Below are positions 56,055 through 64,000 of a stretch of 64,000 nt of DNA, one piece after another. The position numbers and the translations under genes are program-made. Under the pieces are notes generated by a model. The model did not search any database and was not told where the DNA came from. It was given only the letters and a program-made list of their open reading frames with translations. Source of the stretch: Bryobacteraceae bacterium (GTDB lineage Bacteria > Acidobacteriota > Terriglobia > Bryobacterales > Bryobacteraceae); contig JACZJQ010000098.1 in NCBI GenBank assembly GCA_014860455.1, forward strand, positions 1 to 64,000. Reading direction: 5' to 3'. Within the stretch, counting starts at the first letter, position 1; each line of letters begins with the position of its first letter.

Positions 56055-57599
56055 ATGAGACGCCTTCCAGTTCTCCTCATCGCCGTAACTTGTTTCGCGC
56101 AGGCTCCCGACCCCAAGGTGGTCAAGCAGGCAGCGATGGAGATGGCCCAGGGCAGGGCGAAGCTCACCCAGCAGATGGTGGATTCCATCTTCAGTTTCGC
56201 AGAGCTTGGCTATCAGGAGGTCGAAACCAGCCGCTACCTCACCGGACTCCTTGAAAAGAACGGCTTCCGCGTCACCCGAGGCGTCGCCGGCCTCGACACC
56301 GGTTGGGTGGCCGAATGGGGATCCGGCAAACCCGTCATCGGCCTCATGGCTGACATCGACGGCCTGCCCGAAACCTCCCAAACCCCCGGCGTCGCCTATC
56401 ACAAGCCCCTTGTCGACGGCGCACCCGGCCACGGCGAGGGCCATAACGCCGGCCAGGCCCTGCAGGTGACAGCCGCTCTTGTCGCCAAGGACCTCATGCA
56501 ACGCTATAAGGTCTCCGGCACCATCCGTGTCTACCCCGGCGTCGCTGAAGAATTGATCGGTAGCCGGACTTATATGGTCAACGCCGGCCTGTTCAAGGAC
56601 GTCGATGCCATGCTCTCGGCCCACATCGCCAATGACTTCGGCGTCACCTGGGGGCCCTCCGGGACAGGCCTCGTCAGCGTTGAATACACCTTCCGCGGCC
56701 GCAGCGCCCACGGCGCAGCCCCTTGGAATGGCCGCAGCGCCCTTGATGCCGTCGAACTCATGAACGTCGGCTGGAATTACCGCCGCGAACACCTCCGCAC
56801 AGACCAGCGCTCCCACTACGTCATCACCGCCGGCGGCGACCAGCCCAACGTCGTGCCGCCCATCGCCAAGGTCTGGTACTACTTCCGCGAGTGGGATTAC
56901 GCCCGCATCCAGGAAATGCACTCCATCGGCACCCGCATCGCCCAGGGCGCGGCCATGATGACCGACACGACAATGGAAGAACGCGTCCTCGGCGCCGCCT
57001 GGCCCGGCATGTTCAACCGCTCGCTCGCCGAAGCCATGGGCCGCAACATCTCAGCCGTCGGCATGCCCAAATGGAGCGAAGACGATCAGACGATGGCCCG
57101 CGCCGCCCAGAAGGAGCTTGGCGTCAAGGAGTCCGGCCTCAAGACCGAACCCCAGGGCGTCCGCGACGGCAATCAGGGCGAACGCAGCTATGGCTCCGAC
57201 GACATCGCCGAGGTCGGCTGGAACGTCCCTACCGTCGTCCTGCGCTACCCCGGCAACATCCCAGGCATGATCGGCCACCACTGGTCAGCCGGCATCGCCA
57301 TGGCCACCCCCATCGCCCACAAGGGCACCACCGCCGGCGCCGCCGCCCAGGCCATGACGGTCCTCGACCTCATGCTCGACCCCTCCCTCCTCGCCGAGGC
57401 GAAGAAGTTCTTTGCCGAACAGACCCGCGAGACGAAGTGGAAATCCCTCATCCCCCTCGAAACCAAGCCGCCCACTTACCTCAACCGCGAACGCCAGCAG
57501 CGCTACCGCCCCGCGCTCGAAAAGCTCTACTACGACCCGTCGCGCTTCTCCACTTACCTCGAACAACTGGGCGTCACCTACCCGACTGTCAAGAAATAA
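56055..57599 (+). CDS. Secreted M20-family amidohydrolase, AbgB-like
   Basis: 514 residues with a short signal peptide (RRLPVLLIAVTCFAQ). Metal-binding positions appear as MADIDGLPE, PGHGEGHNAG and VAEELIGS. The insert domain contains GRSAHGAAPW. It resembles aminobenzoyl-glutamate utilisation protein B and related amidases rather than a general peptidase. TAAGAT lies seven bases before the ATG; there is no Shine-Dalgarno. Confidence 0.85.
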   Translation: MRRLPVLLIAVTCFAQAPDPKVVKQAAMEMAQGRAKLTQQMVDSIFSFAELGYQEVETSRYLTGLLEKNGFRVTRGVAGLDTGWVAEWGSGKPVIGLMADIDGLPETSQTPGVAYHKPLVDGAPGHGEGHNAGQALQVTAALVAKDLMQRYKVSGTIRVYPGVAEELIGSRTYMVNAGLFKDVDAMLSAHIANDFGVTWGPSGTGLVSVEYTFRGRSAHGAAPWNGRSALDAVELMNVGWNYRREHLRTDQRSHYVITAGGDQPNVVPPIAKVWYYFREWDYARIQEMHSIGTRIAQGAAMMTDTTMEERVLGAAWPGMFNRSLAEAMGRNISAVGMPKWSEDDQTMARAAQKELGVKESGLKTEPQGVRDGNQGERSYGSDDIAEVGWNVPTVVLRYPGNIPGMIGHHWSAGIAMATPIAHKGTTAGAAAQAMTVLDLMLDPSLLAEAKKFFAEQTRETKWKSLIPLETKPPTYLNRERQQRYRPALEKLYYDPSRFSTYLEQLGVTYPTVKK

Positions 57600-57619
57600 G
57601 AGACCCGCGCATCCGTTGA

Positions 57620-57625
57620 TATACT
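57620..57625 (+). promoter_or_regulatory. Candidate -10 box, TATACT
   Basis: TATACT ends six bases before the GTG at 57632. The same hexamer at the same distance precedes the ATG at 34805 on the other strand. Suggests a leaderless transcript. Confidence 0.4.
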
Positions 57626-57631
57626 CGCCTC

Positions 57632-59602
57632 GTGACCCTGACGCGTCTGGCCGCATGCGCGGCCCTTTTCGCCATGCCCTGCCTCGCTGAACTCGCAATC
57701 GTCGATGCCAACGGCCGCCTCGCAGCCATGCTCTATCGCGGCCAGGACGCCCAGATCCGCACCGATCTCGTCCTGCCATCCAAAGGCTGGGCCAAGACCG
57801 TCGGCCTGTCATCAGCCGAAGGCATGACAGTCACCCGCGGCGACGAATCCGTTTACCAGGGCCGCCTCGCCCTCGACGCCACCCAAAAACTCCAATTCAC
57901 CCAGCGCATCTCTGAAATCGACAGCAGGGTCCGCATCACAGTCGCCTACACAGCCCTCGCCGAACTCGCCGCCGAAGGTCTCTACTTCCGTGTCAACATC
58001 CCCTGGCGCGAGTTCAACTCAGGCACCGCGGAAATCGGCGGCCGCACCGTCACCCTGCCCACCGAACTGCCCGCCAACGTCAACCTGCTCTACAACGCCT
58101 CGGCCACTGAACTCCGCGCCATGAGCCCCGCCGGAGACCTCTGGTGGTCGGCCACGATGAACGCCGCCCTGCCCGTCAACCTACAAGACAAATCCACAGA
58201 ATCGCCCAAAGCTTTCACCTACTGGATCTACCTCCACCGCGGCACGCTGCCCTCCGGCACGCAAGGCTCGTTCACAATCGACCTCGCCATCGACGGCATC
58301 CCCGACACCACCTCCGCCGCCCTCTCCATCGAACCCGAATCCTCGCGCTACCTCTTCCACGGCTTCGGCGGTAACTACGCCTTCCAGATCGAATCCCCCG
58401 TCACCGCTTACACCCTCGAGCACATCAATTCCCGCTGGGCCCGCACCGAAATCACCCTCGTCGACTGGGAACCCGAAAACGAAAACTCCTCCACCGCCGA
58501 CACCGACTACGGCCGCTTCATCGAGAACGATAAGCCCGGCTCGCGCCTCCGCCACGAGTTCGAACTCATGCGGACGCTCAAGCGGAAAGGCATCCCCTTC
58601 GCCGCCTCCGTCTGGCGTCTGCCGGAATGGATGCTCGCCGACCGCGCCACCAAAGGCCCCAACGATCGCCAGCGCATCATCGATCCCGCGATGTTCGACG
58701 AGCTGATCGAATCCCTCACCGCCTACATCCTCTATGCCCGCGACTTTTACGGCGTCGAGCCGGACCTCTTCTCATTCAACGAGCCCGACCTCGGCATCCG
58801 CATCCTGCTCACCCCCGAAGAGCACCGAGACGCCGTCCGCCGCATCGGCTCGCACTTTGCGTCCATGGGCCTCAGCACCAAAATGCTGCTCGGCGACACC
58901 AGCCATGCCCGTGGCACCCACGAGTACGTCCTGCCCGCCGCCGAAGATCCCGAAGCCCTCCAGTACGCCGGCGCCATCTCTTTCCACTCGTGGAACGGCG
59001 CATCGCCCGAGCAGTATCAGGCCTGGGCCGATCTCGCCGAACGCCTCGGCCTCCCGCTCCTGGTCGCCGAACTCGGCACCGACCCCAGCGGCTGGCAGGG
59101 CCGCGCCTACGACTCCTACTGGTACGGCATCAACGAGCTTCAGCTCTATCAGGACATCCTCACACACGCCCGCCCGCAAGGCACCATGTACTGGGAGTTC
59201 ACCGCCGATTATTCCCTGGTCCGCCTTCAAGGTGATGAGATCATCCCCACGGGCCGCTTCTGGCTCACCAAACAGCTCTCCAACCTGACTCCGCCCATGT
59301 CCACCGCCCTGGCCTCGGCATCGAGCCACGACAAGGTCATGGTCACCGCCTTCCGCGCCGGCGATGTTTACACGATCCACATCGCCAACATCTCCGCCGC
59401 CCGCGACGCCGTCCTCACCGGCCTGCCCGCCGAGATCGCATCCTGGCGCGCCGTCCTCACCACCGAGGACTCGGGCTTCAAGGAACTCGATCCCCTCACC
59501 CCCGCCGATGGCAGCCTCTCTTTGCAGCTCCCTGCCCGCTCACTGCTGACCCTGACGAATCTGCCCGTGCCGCAAGCAGAGCCCGTCCCGCCTACCCCTT
59601 GA
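57632..59602 (+). CDS. Secreted glycoside hydrolase, GH30-like (clan GH-A)
   Basis: 656 residues. A signal peptide ([16 protein letters not shown]) precedes a beta-sandwich domain (about 20-240), then a TIM barrel. The acid/base Glu384 is in SFNEPDLG and the nucleophile Glu480 is in LLVAELGTD, as in GH30-type enzymes. A C-terminal beta domain follows. Substrate not identifiable. It starts with GTG and overlaps the convergent leuS by 11 bases. Confidence 0.8.
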   Translation: MTLTRLAACAALFAMPCLAELAIVDANGRLAAMLYRGQDAQIRTDLVLPSKGWAKTVGLSSAEGMTVTRGDESVYQGRLALDATQKLQFTQRISEIDSRVRITVAYTALAELAAEGLYFRVNIPWREFNSGTAEIGGRTVTLPTELPANVNLLYNASATELRAMSPAGDLWWSATMNAALPVNLQDKSTESPKAFTYWIYLHRGTLPSGTQGSFTIDLAIDGIPDTTSAALSIEPESSRYLFHGFGGNYAFQIESPVTAYTLEHINSRWARTEITLVDWEPENENSSTADTDYGRFIENDKPGSRLRHEFELMRTLKRKGIPFAASVWRLPEWMLADRATKGPNDRQRIIDPAMFDELIESLTAYILYARDFYGVEPDLFSFNEPDLGIRILLTPEEHRDAVRRIGSHFASMGLSTKMLLGDTSHARGTHEYVLPAAEDPEALQYAGAISFHSWNGASPEQYQAWADLAERLGLPLLVAELGTDPSGWQGRAYDSYWYGINELQLYQDILTHARPQGTMYWEFTADYSLVRLQGDEIIPTGRFWLTKQLSNLTPPMSTALASASSHDKVMVTAFRAGDVYTIHIANISAARDAVLTGLPAEIASWRAVLTTEDSGFKELDPLTPADGSLSLQLPARSLLTLTNLPVPQAEPVPPTP

Positions 59603-62036
59603 CCACCAGGTTCAGCATCTTGCCCTGCACATAGATCGCCTTGACGACAGTCTTGCCCGCCGTGTGCGCCTGCACGTTGGCATCGGCCAGCGCAGCAGCC
59701 TTCACCTCGTCTTCCGACGACCCGTGCGGCACCGACACCCTGGCCCGCAGCTTGCCGTTCACCTGCACCGGGATCTCCAGCGCCTCCTCCATGGCCAGTT
59801 CGTCTGACCACTTCGGCCACGCCTGCTTGAACACAGGACCCGTGCGCCCCATCAGTTGCCACAACTCCTCGGCCGCGAACGGAGCAAACGGCGCGATCAT
59901 CAGCGTCACCTTCTCGGCGCACTCCTTGCGCACCGCCGGCGACAGCCCCGGCTCGGCCGCCAGCAATTCGTTCATCATCTCCATCAGAGCCGCAATCGAC
60001 GTGTTGAAATGCCACCGGTTGTCGAAATCGTGCGTGATCTTGCGGATCGTCTGATGGACTTTCCGCAGCGCCTTGGCATCGGTCTCGCCCGACCCCTCGC
60101 CGCCGTCCATGTTCCGCGTCACCCACCGGAACAGCCGTGAAAGGAACCGGTACTGACCCTCCACCGACGATTCGTTCCAGTCGATATTCTTCTCCGGCGG
60201 ACCCGCGAACAGCGTGAACAGCCGGCTCGTATCGGCGCCGTACTTGATCACCATCTCGTCCGGATCCACGATGTTGCCCTTCGACTTCGACATCGTCTGC
60301 CCGTTCAACTGCACCATGCCTTGCGTGAACAGGTTTTTGAACGGCTCGTCCACCGCCACCAGACCGATGTCGCGCAGGAACTTGCACCAGAACCGCGCAT
60401 ACAGCAAATGCAGGATCGCGTGCGTCACGCCGCCGATGTACTGGTCCACGCCGAACCACGGCTTCACCGTCGCCGCGTCAAACGGCAGGGATTCGTTCTT
60501 CGGATCGACATACCGCAGGAAGTACCACGACGAATCGACGAACGTATCCATCGTGTCCGTCTCCCTCTGCGCGTCGGCCCCGCACTTCGGGCACGCCGTA
60601 TTCACGAACGACGGCAACTGCGCCAGCGGCGACTTCCCCTTACCCGTAAACTCCACTTCCTTCGGCAGCACCACCGGCAGTTGGTCCTCCGGCACCGGCA
60701 CGATGCCGCACGCCTTACAGTGGACCACCGGGATCGGCGTCCCCCAGTACCGCTGCCTTGAAACGCCCCAGTCCTTCAGGCGGTACGTGATCGCCGCCTT
60801 GCCGAAGCCCTGCTCCTCGGCCCGCGCCGCCATCCGCTTTCGCGCCTCGGCCGAATCCAACCCCGACCACTCGCCCGACGCTTCAACCACGCCATACTCG
60901 CAAAACGCCGTCTCCATCGTCGCGCCATCGTCCAGCACGCCATCCACGGGCCGGATCACCGGCCTGACATTGATGCCGTACTTCCGGCAAAACTCGAAAT
61001 CGCGCTCGTCGTGCGCCGGCACGGCCATGATCGCGCCCGTCCCGTAGCCCCAAAGCACGAAGTTGCCCACCCACACCGGGATCTCCTCGCCAGAGTATGG
61101 GTTCACCGCTGTATGGCCTGTATCGAAGCCCTCTTTGACAAGCAGTTCAGGGTCTTTCCGGCCCTGGTCGTCGACCATCGCCTTCAGCTTCGCCGCCAGG
61201 TCGCCCGTGCAAAGCTCCCGCGACACGGGATGCTCCGGTGCCAGGATCAAGCACGTTGCGCCGTAGATCGTGTCCACGCGCGTGGTGAACACCCGCAATT
61301 TCTCGCCCGTCGTCTTCAGCGTGAAATCGATCTCGGCGCCCTCGCTGCGGCCGATCCAATTGCGCTGCATCGACAGCACCTGCGGCGGCCACCCGGCCTC
61401 GATCTGCGACATGTCGTCCAACAGTTGATCGGCATACGCCGTGATCCGCAGGAACCACTGCACCAGTTCCCGCTGCTCCACCGGCGTCGTCTCATGCCGC
61501 CAGCAGCAGCCCTCGACCACCTGTTCGTTCGCCAGCACCGTCGCGCACTCCGGGCACCAGTTCACCAGCGACGACTTGCGATACGCCAGCCCCCGTTCCA
61601 GCATCCTCAGGAAGATCCACTGGTTCCAGCGGTAATACTCCGGCTCGCAGGTCGAAATCTCGCGATCCCAGTCATAAGCGAAGCCCAGCCTCTGCAACTG
61701 CTTCTTCATGTGGGCGATATTGGACCGCGTCCAGTCGCCCGGATGCAGTCCGCGCTTGATCGCGGCGTTTTCGGCCGGCAACCCGAACGCATCCCATCCC
61801 ATCGGGTGCAGCACATCGCAGCCCTTCATCCACATGTAGCGCGCCAGCGTGTCGCCGATCGAATAGTTGCGCACGTGGCCCATGTGCAGCACGCCCGAAG
61901 GGTACGGCAGCATCTCGAGCACGTAATAGCGCGGCTTCGAGCCGTCGTCGGCTGCCTTATAAAGGGAGGAGTCCTCCGCCCAGGCGGCGGACCACTTCAG
62001 TTCAATCGCTTCGTGGGTATACGGGGTTTCGGGCAT
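59592..62036 (-). CDS. leuS: Leucyl-tRNA synthetase
   Basis: Charges tRNA-Leu. 814 residues, close to the usual length. The HIGH motif reads HMGH at 51-54 after PYPSG, and the KMSKS motif reads TMSKSKGN. The CP1 editing domain and the C-terminal anticodon-binding domain are present ([20 protein letters not shown] at the end). ATG 62036 begins the normal N-terminus; the frame continues 14 codons upstream to 62078 without need. No T-box leader is visible. Confidence 0.98.
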   Translation of the reverse strand: MPETPYTHEAIELKWSAAWAEDSSLYKAADDGSKPRYYVLEMLPYPSGVLHMGHVRNYSIGDTLARYMWMKGCDVLHPMGWDAFGLPAENAAIKRGLHPGDWTRSNIAHMKKQLQRLGFAYDWDREISTCEPEYYRWNQWIFLRMLERGLAYRKSSLVNWCPECATVLANEQVVEGCCWRHETTPVEQRELVQWFLRITAYADQLLDDMSQIEAGWPPQVLSMQRNWIGRSEGAEIDFTLKTTGEKLRVFTTRVDTIYGATCLILAPEHPVSRELCTGDLAAKLKAMVDDQGRKDPELLVKEGFDTGHTAVNPYSGEEIPVWVGNFVLWGYGTGAIMAVPAHDERDFEFCRKYGINVRPVIRPVDGVLDDGATMETAFCEYGVVEASGEWSGLDSAEARKRMAARAEEQGFGKAAITYRLKDWGVSRQRYWGTPIPVVHCKACGIVPVPEDQLPVVLPKEVEFTGKGKSPLAQLPSFVNTACPKCGADAQRETDTMDTFVDSSWYFLRYVDPKNESLPFDAATVKPWFGVDQYIGGVTHAILHLLYARFWCKFLRDIGLVAVDEPFKNLFTQGMVQLNGQTMSKSKGNIVDPDEMVIKYGADTSRLFTLFAGPPEKNIDWNESSVEGQYRFLSRLFRWVTRNMDGGEGSGETDAKALRKVHQTIRKITHDFDNRWHFNTSIAALMEMMNELLAAEPGLSPAVRKECAEKVTLMIAPFAPFAAEELWQLMGRTGPVFKQAWPKWSDELAMEEALEIPVQVNGKLRARVSVPHGSSEDEVKAAALADANVQAHTAGKTVVKAIYVQGKMLNLVVKG

Positions 62037-62157
62037 GGCGTGTTTCGGGTGGCGCAGCACTGTCGCGCCCGGCCGCAAACATGCCTGTTCAAACGATCCG
62101 CGCGCGCGTCAACAGCGCACCCTCATTGTCTCACGCCGCGCCCGCGCGCCTCACCCC

Positions 62158-62457
62158 TTATTCAAGCCCCAGTGGCTTCGGCGGCGGCTTCGACGGATCG
62201 TCTTCCTTGGCTTGTTTCAACAACTCGTCGAACTTCGCCGACAACACGTCCTTCGAACTCTTCACCTGCTCGAACGACTTCTTAAACGCCGCCTCGCGCT
62301 CGGCCTGCGCGTTCTTCAACTTCTCCAAGCCCGTGCTGATGTCGTCGATCGTCTTCGGCCGCGGCTTCTCCTTGTGGCTCAGCACGGCCTTCACCGTCGC
62401 GTCCACCTTCAGCGTCGCTCCGCAGCACGGGCATTCCACTTCAAATTGATTGGCCAT
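62158..62457 (-). CDS. Small CxxC protein with coiled coil
   Basis: 99 residues from ATG 62457. The N-terminus VECPCCGATLKVD is half of a zinc ribbon (one CxxC only), so zinc binding would need dimerisation. Residues about 40-85 form a charged helix (LEKLKNAQAEREAAFKKSFE), then a Pro-rich tail. Function unknown. It lies between leuS and the thioesterase on the same strand. Confidence 0.7.
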   Translation of the reverse strand: MANQFEVECPCCGATLKVDATVKAVLSHKEKPRPKTIDDISTGLEKLKNAQAEREAAFKKSFEQVKSSKDVLSAKFDELLKQAKEDDPSKPPPKPLGLE

Positions 62458-62496
62458 GGCTTTCAAGAGCTATTCTACGCCCTTGCCGCCGCGCGG

Positions 62497-62916
62497 TCAG
62501 TCTTCCACTCCCATCGCCCGCCTCAGTCCGTCCGCCAGTTCTCCGGGAAGCAGCACCGGACGCTCTGTCTCCAACGACACGCACACCGCCGTCACCCGCC
62601 CCCGCGCCACCGGCTTGCCGTCCTTCGACGCGTCGAAGTACAACGTGAACGCCGTCTCGCCCACCCGCTCAACGGTCACTTCCATATCCACCACGTCGTC
62701 ATACCGAAGCGGCGCAACGAACTGCGCCTCCACATGCACCCTCGGAAACGACACCCCCTTGGCCTTCTCCACCGCCGAATACGGCAACCCTAGCGATCGC
62801 AGAAACTCGTCCTCGGCCGCCTCCATGAACCTGAACATCGCCGAGTAGTGAATCCGCCCCGTCGAATCCGTGTCCGAGAACCTCACCCTCAGACGCCACA
62901 TGAACGCAGCCGGCAT
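62497..62916 (-). CDS. Acyl-CoA thioesterase, hotdog fold (YbgC-like)
   Basis: 139 residues, a single 4HBT hotdog domain. The family motif is SDTDSTGRIHYSAMFRFMEAAEDEF, with catalytic Asp in DTD and Glu in MEAAE. Hydrolyses acyl-CoA thioesters. ATG 62916 is chosen because the domain begins there; the longer open frame upstream runs through the structured intergenic region and is not coding. Confidence 0.9.
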   Translation of the reverse strand: MPAAFMWRLRVRFSDTDSTGRIHYSAMFRFMEAAEDEFLRSLGLPYSAVEKAKGVSFPRVHVEAQFVAPLRYDDVVDMEVTVERVGETAFTLYFDASKDGKPVARGRVTAVCVSLETERPVLLPGELADGLRRAMGVED

Positions 62917-62969
62917 GGATCTATTTTGCGACAATCCGGCCCGAATCCGCGAGTGAAAATCCGGCCTGA

Positions 62970-63091
62970 CCCGATAAATCGGCCCATCCGAGCTTGAGCC
63001 CGTCGGCTGAAGACAGCCCCTCCCCTGCGGATGGGCTCTCCACCTGCCGACCGGACACTCCGGCGGGACCGGATTTGCAGTCCGCGTCCGG
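62970..63091. other. Intergenic cluster of hairpins
   Basis: Within the 181 bases between the MBL-fold gene and the thioesterase gene. CCGAT/ATCGG lies near 62971-62982. GCCCATCCG (62982-62990) pairs with 63028-63036, enclosing GGCTG-AAGA-CAGCC (63005-63018). CCGGA-CAC-TCCGG is at 63051-63063 and CCGGA/TCCGG at 63069-63073 with 63087-63091. No T run follows on either strand. Confidence 0.55.
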
Positions 63092-63097
63092 CCCACA

Positions 63098-63847
63098 TCA
63101 CGACGGAGGCGGTGTTTCCTCCCGCCCCCGGTCGATCCGCGAAGCCAGTTCGCGGAGCAACCCCGCGCAATCTCCCCGGTAGGCGCTCCCATGCTGGCAC
63201 GCCAGCACCGACGGTTCGAGGTCGGCAAGGCGTTCCAGTATCACTGCCGTATTTGTTGCGTGCGCGTAGTAGTCCAGCATGCCGCGCATCGTTTCGCTGG
63301 CGCTCAGCACCTCCGATTCGGTCACCGGCGGCATATCCGCTCCCGGTTGCGTGAACAGATCGCCGCAGAGCAGCGTTTTTGTGGACTGGTCGAATAGAAT
63401 CCCGCAATCCCAACCATGCGGGACATGCGGCGTGTAGAGCCACTTCAGCCGCCGTCCGCCAATGGAAAACTCCTCTCCGTCCTTGAAGCCCCGCGCCGGC
63501 CGCGAGGCGAAGTCGTTGAGCGACGTCAGCACTCCGATCTCCGACCCGAACGGCGTCGCCTGGCTTGCTGCCCCCAGAAGATCGTTCATCGAGCCGAATT
63601 CGTCGCTCTCAAAGTGCGATCCGCCGATCCAGCCCAGTTTCCCAACCGGAATCACTGCGCTGATCGCCTCTGCCGTGATTGGAAACAGCATCCTCAAGCC
63701 CGTGTGGAACAGCAGCGGCTGTTCGTCAACGATCAGGTACGAATTGAACGTGAAACCTCCGGGCAGTATGTCCATCGGTGTCGAGATCCGGTAGATCCCA
63801 TTCGCAACCTCGTCCACTCGCGTGCCCTGCTGGTTGTTCGTGATCAT
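63098..63847 (-). CDS. MBL-fold diiron oxidoreductase-like protein (ODP/flavodiiron type)
   Basis: 249 residues. Metallo-beta-lactamase fold with the diiron ligand set of flavodiiron/ODP proteins: SHFESDE (His78, Glu80, Asp82), HVPHGWD (His144), CGDLF (Asp163) and ACQHG (His219). The flavodoxin domain of true flavodiiron proteins is absent. It may sense or reduce oxygen or nitric oxide; substrate not shown. Next gene upstream is a DinB protein. Confidence 0.83.
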   Translation of the reverse strand: MITNNQQGTRVDEVANGIYRISTPMDILPGGFTFNSYLIVDEQPLLFHTGLRMLFPITAEAISAVIPVGKLGWIGGSHFESDEFGSMNDLLGAASQATPFGSEIGVLTSLNDFASRPARGFKDGEEFSIGGRRLKWLYTPHVPHGWDCGILFDQSTKTLLCGDLFTQPGADMPPVTESEVLSASETMRGMLDYYAHATNTAVILERLADLEPSVLACQHGSAYRGDCAGLLRELASRIDRGREETPPPS

Positions 63848-63877
63848 CTTTTACCGTCCTATCTGACCTGGGTCCGC

Positions 63878-64000
63878 TCAACCCTGCTGCGTGTCTGCGC
63901 TCGGCCCGTAAATACCCGGGACGCTGCCGCCCATCGGACGCAGATAAGTGCTCAACTGGCCCCGGTGGTGGACCGAATGCTTGATCGCCATCGCCAGAAA
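63878..64000 (-). CDS. DinB/DUF664-family protein, 5' part cut by window edge
   Basis: Only the last 40 codons are in the window, ending at the TGA 63880-63878. HSVHHRGQLSTYLRPMGG and VPGIYGPSAD are the C-terminal signature of the DinB/YfiT-like four-helix metalloenzyme fold, with the metal-binding His in HHRGQ. The reading frame is open to 64000. Confidence 0.87.
   Translation of the reverse strand, partial: FLAMAIKHSVHHRGQLSTYLRPMGGSVPGIYGPSADTQQG

Noticed and set aside
63025-63095. tRNA-like stretch with a TGC or GCA anticodon-like loop
   Set aside because: The loop and a 4-bp stem are present, but there is no T arm with TTCGA, no D arm and no matching acceptor stem.

Overview
The window is GC-rich, gene-dense bacterial DNA with no intergenic gap over about 300 bases. 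Gene content points to an Acidobacteriota genome, most likely of the Solibacteraceae/Bryobacterales type. The clues are Tat-exported Gfo/Idh/MocA proteins, an Oar-like outer-membrane barrel, a PEP-CTERM protein, choice-of-anchor-D and DUF4920 proteins, many secreted carbohydrate-active enzymes and a DinB-family gene. This assignment is inference from gene families, not from a marker gene.

Layout: 1-2950 holds the 5' part of a phosphofructokinase gene, the C-terminal piece of a Ser/Thr kinase, a decayed tyrosine-recombinase gene and tRNA-Arg(TCT); this is a remnant of an integrated element. 3009-9841 (minus strand) is one tightly packed operon: ECF sigma factor, zinc-finger/FecR protein with a large C-terminal domain, then two ABC ATPase/permease pairs. 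9943-22914 holds secreted or Tat-exported hydrolases (esterase, polysaccharide deacetylase, GH95-like enzyme, amidohydrolase, sialidase), a Gfo/Idh oxidoreductase, bacterioferritin and a K+-independent membrane pyrophosphatase.

23322-30940 (minus) carries a zinc-knuckle protein, dGTPase with a YfgM-like TPR protein, an RsbW/RsbV-like pair followed by a LuxR-type regulator with a degenerate receiver, thiD, two secreted proteins and a PP2C phosphatase. 30962-41864 has an outer-membrane barrel, two TPR proteins, miaA, DUF4920, an alkaline-phosphatase-family enzyme and an MFS transporter. 41945-49475 has HemQ, a second Gfo/Idh protein, a DUF3445 protein, a proline-rich PEP-CTERM protein and an M3 peptidase. 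49546-64000 has a hybrid histidine kinase, MacA with two MacB-like permeases and no ATPase, an M20 hydrolase, a GH30-like enzyme, leuS, a thioesterase, a diiron MBL-fold protein and a partial DinB gene.

Three genome-scale signals stand out. Many transcription-unit-leading genes have a TANNNT -10-like hexamer only 6-10 bases before the start codon, suggesting frequent leaderless mRNAs. The + strand changes from G-rich on the left to C-rich on the right somewhere between about 23 and 41 kb, as near a replication terminus. A perfect 16-bp inverted repeat brackets the start codon of the TPR gene at 34805.
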